Shown here one piece after another: positions 19,638 to 21,959 of a stretch of DNA of 21,959 nucleotides. Position 1 is the stretch's first letter. The number at the start of each line of letters is the position of its first letter. The DNA comes from Amoebidium appalachense. Lineage: Eukaryota > Ichthyosporea. Under the pieces are notes generated by a model. It had not been told where the DNA came from. It did no database searches and worked only from the letters and a program-made list of their open reading frames with translations. The stretch spans positions 1 through 21,959 of the forward strand of contig CAVNZM010000063.1 of the NCBI GenBank assembly GCA_963693365.1. The letters run 5' to 3'. A program made the translations under genes and the position numbers.

Positions 19638-21104
19638 ATGGGCGCCGATCAGTCCACCCTTTCTCCCAGCGCGCAACAGCTGGTCTTGGGCAACCACTAC
19701 CTGCTTCTGTACATCTGCTCCTTCCTGGATGCACGCTCACGTCGCAGCATTGCGCTCACCTGCCGAGCGCTTCGCCACGTACACGAGGCAGAGCTGGCGC
19801 GCCCGAACAGCCACATGCGCGTCGACCTATCCAAGGGTCCGAAGTCAATCGAGTTTGCCACGCGCGTCCGTGCCACCCACGTCGTTGCCACCACTGCTGA
19901 CTACAAGCGCCTTGCCGAGCTTCCGCCCATGCGGTTCGTTCTCCACATGGTTCTTGATGAGTACCGGGACCTGGCCAACCACCATGCAAAGGCTGCCCAT
20001 AACCACCGCTACACCAGCACGGAGCCCATCTACCCAGACCTGTTTCCCAACCTCAAGGTCGCAGAGGTCAACTCCTTCAAGTGCCACACCCCCCTTGTCG
20101 CCCCCTTCGCGTTGCTGGGCCGCGCTATCCTGAACCTGACGAGTCTGACCCTTGCCTTCTCTGCCACTCCCAGGCCCACACCTGGTGTAGTCATGGATCT
20201 CACTGCGCTCGAAAACCTGGCCCATCTGCACGTCCACCTGTGCACGCGTGTGAACCCCTCTAACATCTACGCCATCCCCAGCACGGCGCTGCATGTGCCT
20301 GCGGGCCTTGTGAAACTGCATCTGGACTACCGCTTCCGCTCCATGTGCGGCCACCAGTACGGCTACGGCAGCGGCGGCTCCGCTCCCGGTATCCACAACA
20401 TCCACAACATCGAGTCCTGCGTCAACATGCGCAATGTGCACGTGTGCGTCTTTGGCATGGTGGTGTTCGACACCATCAATCGCGCCCACCGTGTCGAGCT
20501 GCTGTGCTCACAGGCCCGCGGCACGCTGCGCGGTTGCACCAGCGTCCAGATCGGCAAGGAGGTGCGCGACATCGAGATCACCACCACCGGGGACAGCGCC
20601 AGTGACTACCCAGGCAACCGGCTGCTTGTGGCCGGCGCCCGCGAGTTCGAGTGCTTCCATCCTGCCCACAACTGGGCGCTGCAGGACGTCCATGTGCTGG
20701 AGCTCATGCACGTGCCCCACAGCCCGCGCGCGCTGGTGGCCATCGCGCAGGCCGTCAACCTGCGCTCGCTGACCGTCACGGCGCCCATGTTCAGCGACAA
20801 GGAGCTCGTCTACCACATGCCCCCGACCATCGAGATGGTCAACTTCAGGCACGTGCGCCTGGTCGTGCTCGCCGACCCCAGCGGGCTCATCCGCCCGCTT
20901 GTGTTTTCCAGCGACTGCGACCTGGTCCTCTACAACCACTGGCTCCTCCGTGCGGCCGGGTTCCTGATGGACTCGAAGTGGGACCGGTTCATGACACGGC
21001 TGCTGCACATCACGCAGTGCGACATGCCGTGGGCGCTCGGGCGGAAGCTGCAGTACATGGGCGACAAGTCGTACAGGCACCTGCCGTTCCCCGAGGGGGT
21101 GTAG
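19638..21104 (+). CDS. Gene F: F-box-like protein with leucine-rich segments
   Basis: A single 488-codon GC-rich frame. ATG 19638 has A at -3 and G at +4, stronger than the out-of-frame ATG at 19621, which opens a 170-codon overlapping frame. Residues about 20-55 (LLLYICSFLDARSRRSIALT, then CRALRHVHE) fit an F-box, the Skp1-binding motif of SCF ubiquitin ligases. Later segments (PNLKVAEVNSFKC, LTSLTLAFSA, LVKLHLDYRF, LRSLTVTAPM) have irregular leucine-rich-repeat spacing, which in F-box proteins usually recruits substrates. The N-terminus MGADQS fits the N-myristoylation consensus MGxxxS. It ends 16 bp from the convergent gene G; plus-strand AATAAA near 21389 and 21559 lie inside gene G. A substrate receptor is inferred. 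Confidence 0.7.
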   Translation: MGADQSTLSPSAQQLVLGNHYLLLYICSFLDARSRRSIALTCRALRHVHEAELARPNSHMRVDLSKGPKSIEFATRVRATHVVATTADYKRLAELPPMRFVLHMVLDEYRDLANHHAKAAHNHRYTSTEPIYPDLFPNLKVAEVNSFKCHTPLVAPFALLGRAILNLTSLTLAFSATPRPTPGVVMDLTALENLAHLHVHLCTRVNPSNIYAIPSTALHVPAGLVKLHLDYRFRSMCGHQYGYGSGGSAPGIHNIHNIESCVNMRNVHVCVFGMVVFDTINRAHRVELLCSQARGTLRGCTSVQIGKEVRDIEITTTGDSASDYPGNRLLVAGAREFECFHPAHNWALQDVHVLELMHVPHSPRALVAIAQAVNLRSLTVTAPMFSDKELVYHMPPTIEMVNFRHVRLVVLADPSGLIRPLVFSSDCDLVLYNHWLLRAAGFLMDSKWDRFMTRLLHITQCDMPWALGRKLQYMGDKSYRHLPFPEGV

Positions 21105-21120
21105 GGGGGGGGGGGGCTGT

Positions 21121-21753
21121 TTAGAGCCCTAGACACTTGGTCATGTGATTGTAGTCGAATCTGTGGGCCTTGATGGTCACCTTGTTTGCACTTAGTTTCT
21201 TTGTACTTACTGGTTTCATCATGAATATCTGCCGTAGAACTTTGCCAAATACACATAGGTTCATGTGAACCTCCATGTCTGACCCTTGTTGTCTCACCCA
21301 TTCGGAATACAGTGCATAGAGAGATGATGTTTTTACGGGGGATCCCGGGGGGAACTTGTGCCTGTTGTTTTCGTCTTTCAAAAATTCAATAAAAAACTGC
21401 TTGACCAGCTCGTATCCCTTGCTGTGTCGCAGATTGGAGTCTTTTGTCCACGGCCTTGTTATCCACTCGCCTATCCTATCGTCAATAAGTATGCGCACCC
21501 CCCGTGACTTCCCGTCGTCCAAGGCAGACTTGTATGCACGCCACGGGCAGTGGCCGTACAAATAAAGTGTTGGGCGGTGGTTGGGGTATGTGCTCTGTCT
21601 TGCAAGGATTGTTTGTAGGCCGTCTACGAATCGGGTGATGTGGACCACCAGTATCACGTCGGTTCCCGTCAGCACACAGTCCTCCCCGAGCATTGTGGTT
21701 TCCGGTTGGTATAAAAGGCGTGTTACGATTTCAGACCCATCACTTCCAGTCAT
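21121..21753 (-). CDS. Gene G: 210 aa protein with RFX-type winged-helix-like C-terminus
   Basis: The frame is open from the window edge (21957), but a canonical TATAAAAGG box at 21796-21788 lies 35 nt before ATG 21753, so that ATG is the preferred start. This gives 210 aa. Residues about 115-205 contain SSLYALYSEWVRQQG and CVFGKVLRQIF, then a basic segment ending KAHRFDYN. This order matches RFX-type winged helices (LYxxY...FGKxxRxxF...), a DNA-binding fold also related to the C-terminal wings of some viral helicase-primases. The N-terminal half (LYLYGHCPWRAY, RGVRILIDDR) was not recognised. If transcription starts further upstream, the longer frame adds a proline-rich extension (PPPAPPPPT). 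Confidence 0.6.
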   Translation of the reverse strand: MTGSDGSEIVTRLLYQPETTMLGEDCVLTGTDVILVVHITRFVDGLQTILARQSTYPNHRPTLYLYGHCPWRAYKSALDDGKSRGVRILIDDRIGEWITRPWTKDSNLRHSKGYELVKQFFIEFLKDENNRHKFPPGSPVKTSSLYALYSEWVRQQGSDMEVHMNLCVFGKVLRQIFMMKPVSTKKLSANKVTIKAHRFDYNHMTKCLGL

Positions 21754-21787
21754 CTTAGAGTAGTGAACAAAAATATTGGAGGGTGGG

Positions 21788-21796
21788 CCTTTTATA
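21788..21796 (-). promoter_or_regulatory. TATA box of gene G
   Basis: A perfect TATAAAAGG on the minus strand. Its distance to ATG 21753 implies a leader of only 10-15 nt. Unlike the other genes, no CCAAT lies just upstream; CACCC-type motifs do. Confidence 0.55.
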
Positions 21797-21959
21797 GGTT
21801 TTGGGTGGGTGGTGTAGGTGGAGGTGCTTGCAAGCACCTGTCGTTCCCCGAGGAGTGTGGGGGGGGGAGGGGCTGGGGGGGGTGCATTTTTATTATCTAG
21901 CATATACATAATGGTCGACTTCAACAACATGTCTGTACCATTGGTACCAGAGCGCACTC
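21797..21959. other. Upstream of gene G to the window edge
   Basis: G-rich, CACCC-type sequence on the gene G promoter side. The minus-strand frame of gene G stays open here but begins from GTG and is proline-rich, so it is treated as probable 5' flank. Confidence 0.35.

Noticed and set aside
19845-20489. 214-codon minus-strand frame opposite gene F
   Set aside because: Compositional shadow of a GC-rich gene; no promoter or domain.

Overview
The window looks like nuclear DNA of a eukaryote, most likely an animal, and not a bacterial or phage replicon. The evidence is GT-AG introns that restore reading frame exactly, CCAAT plus TATA promoters placed 35-110 nt before start codons, AATAAA poly(A) signals, very long (CA)n microsatellites, minisatellites, a TA-flanked MITE and a decayed Ty1/copia LTR retrotransposon. 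Coding segments are GC-rich; the spacers are AT-rich or low complexity. No rRNA, tRNA or CRISPR was seen. The species cannot be named from sequence alone.

Layout. 1-1080: AT-rich spacer with a ~450 bp MITE and a CCAAT/TATA cluster. 1187-3054 (+): gene A, a BRO/MSV199-like N-terminus, coiled coil and glycine-rich minisatellite, broken by two frameshifts. 3187-6375: satellite block (eight ~55 bp C-rich units, then twelve 200-237 bp units, each carrying a consensus splice donor). 6778-8453 (+): gene B, two exons, 445 aa. 8454-9816: repeats and poly(A) signals. 10318-12563 (+): gene C, three exons, 432 aa. Its second intron holds a C47 tract, a minisatellite and a 51-codon membrane ORF. 12692-12829: a 69 bp tandem duplication. 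13303-14394 (+): gene D, cysteine-rich. 15071-16093 (-): gene E, interrupted by an in-frame TGA. 16593-16759: a seven-CCAAT array. 16778-19568: copia remnant. 19638-21104 (+): gene F, F-box-like with leucine-rich segments. 21121-21753 (-): gene G, with an RFX-type winged-helix-like C-terminus.

Main interpretation (inference). Genes B and C, and more weakly A, belong to one family of putative DNA-binding regulators. Their N-terminal domain resembles the MSV199/AntA/BRO fold known from entomopoxviruses, iridoviruses and phage antirepressors. In B and C a phase-0 intron falls at the equivalent point inside that domain, so no single continuous ORF shows it. B ends in a basic cluster and a SUMO-interaction-like motif; C starts with an acidic/aromatic, activation-domain-like exon. 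Together with F, G and D this suggests a cluster of virus-derived or virus-like nuclear genes. No capsid, polymerase or packaging ATPase is visible, so a virus identity is not established.

The copia element carries a perfect 5 bp target duplication. It sits between the CCAAT array and the TATA-like box of gene F, splitting that gene's presumed promoter.
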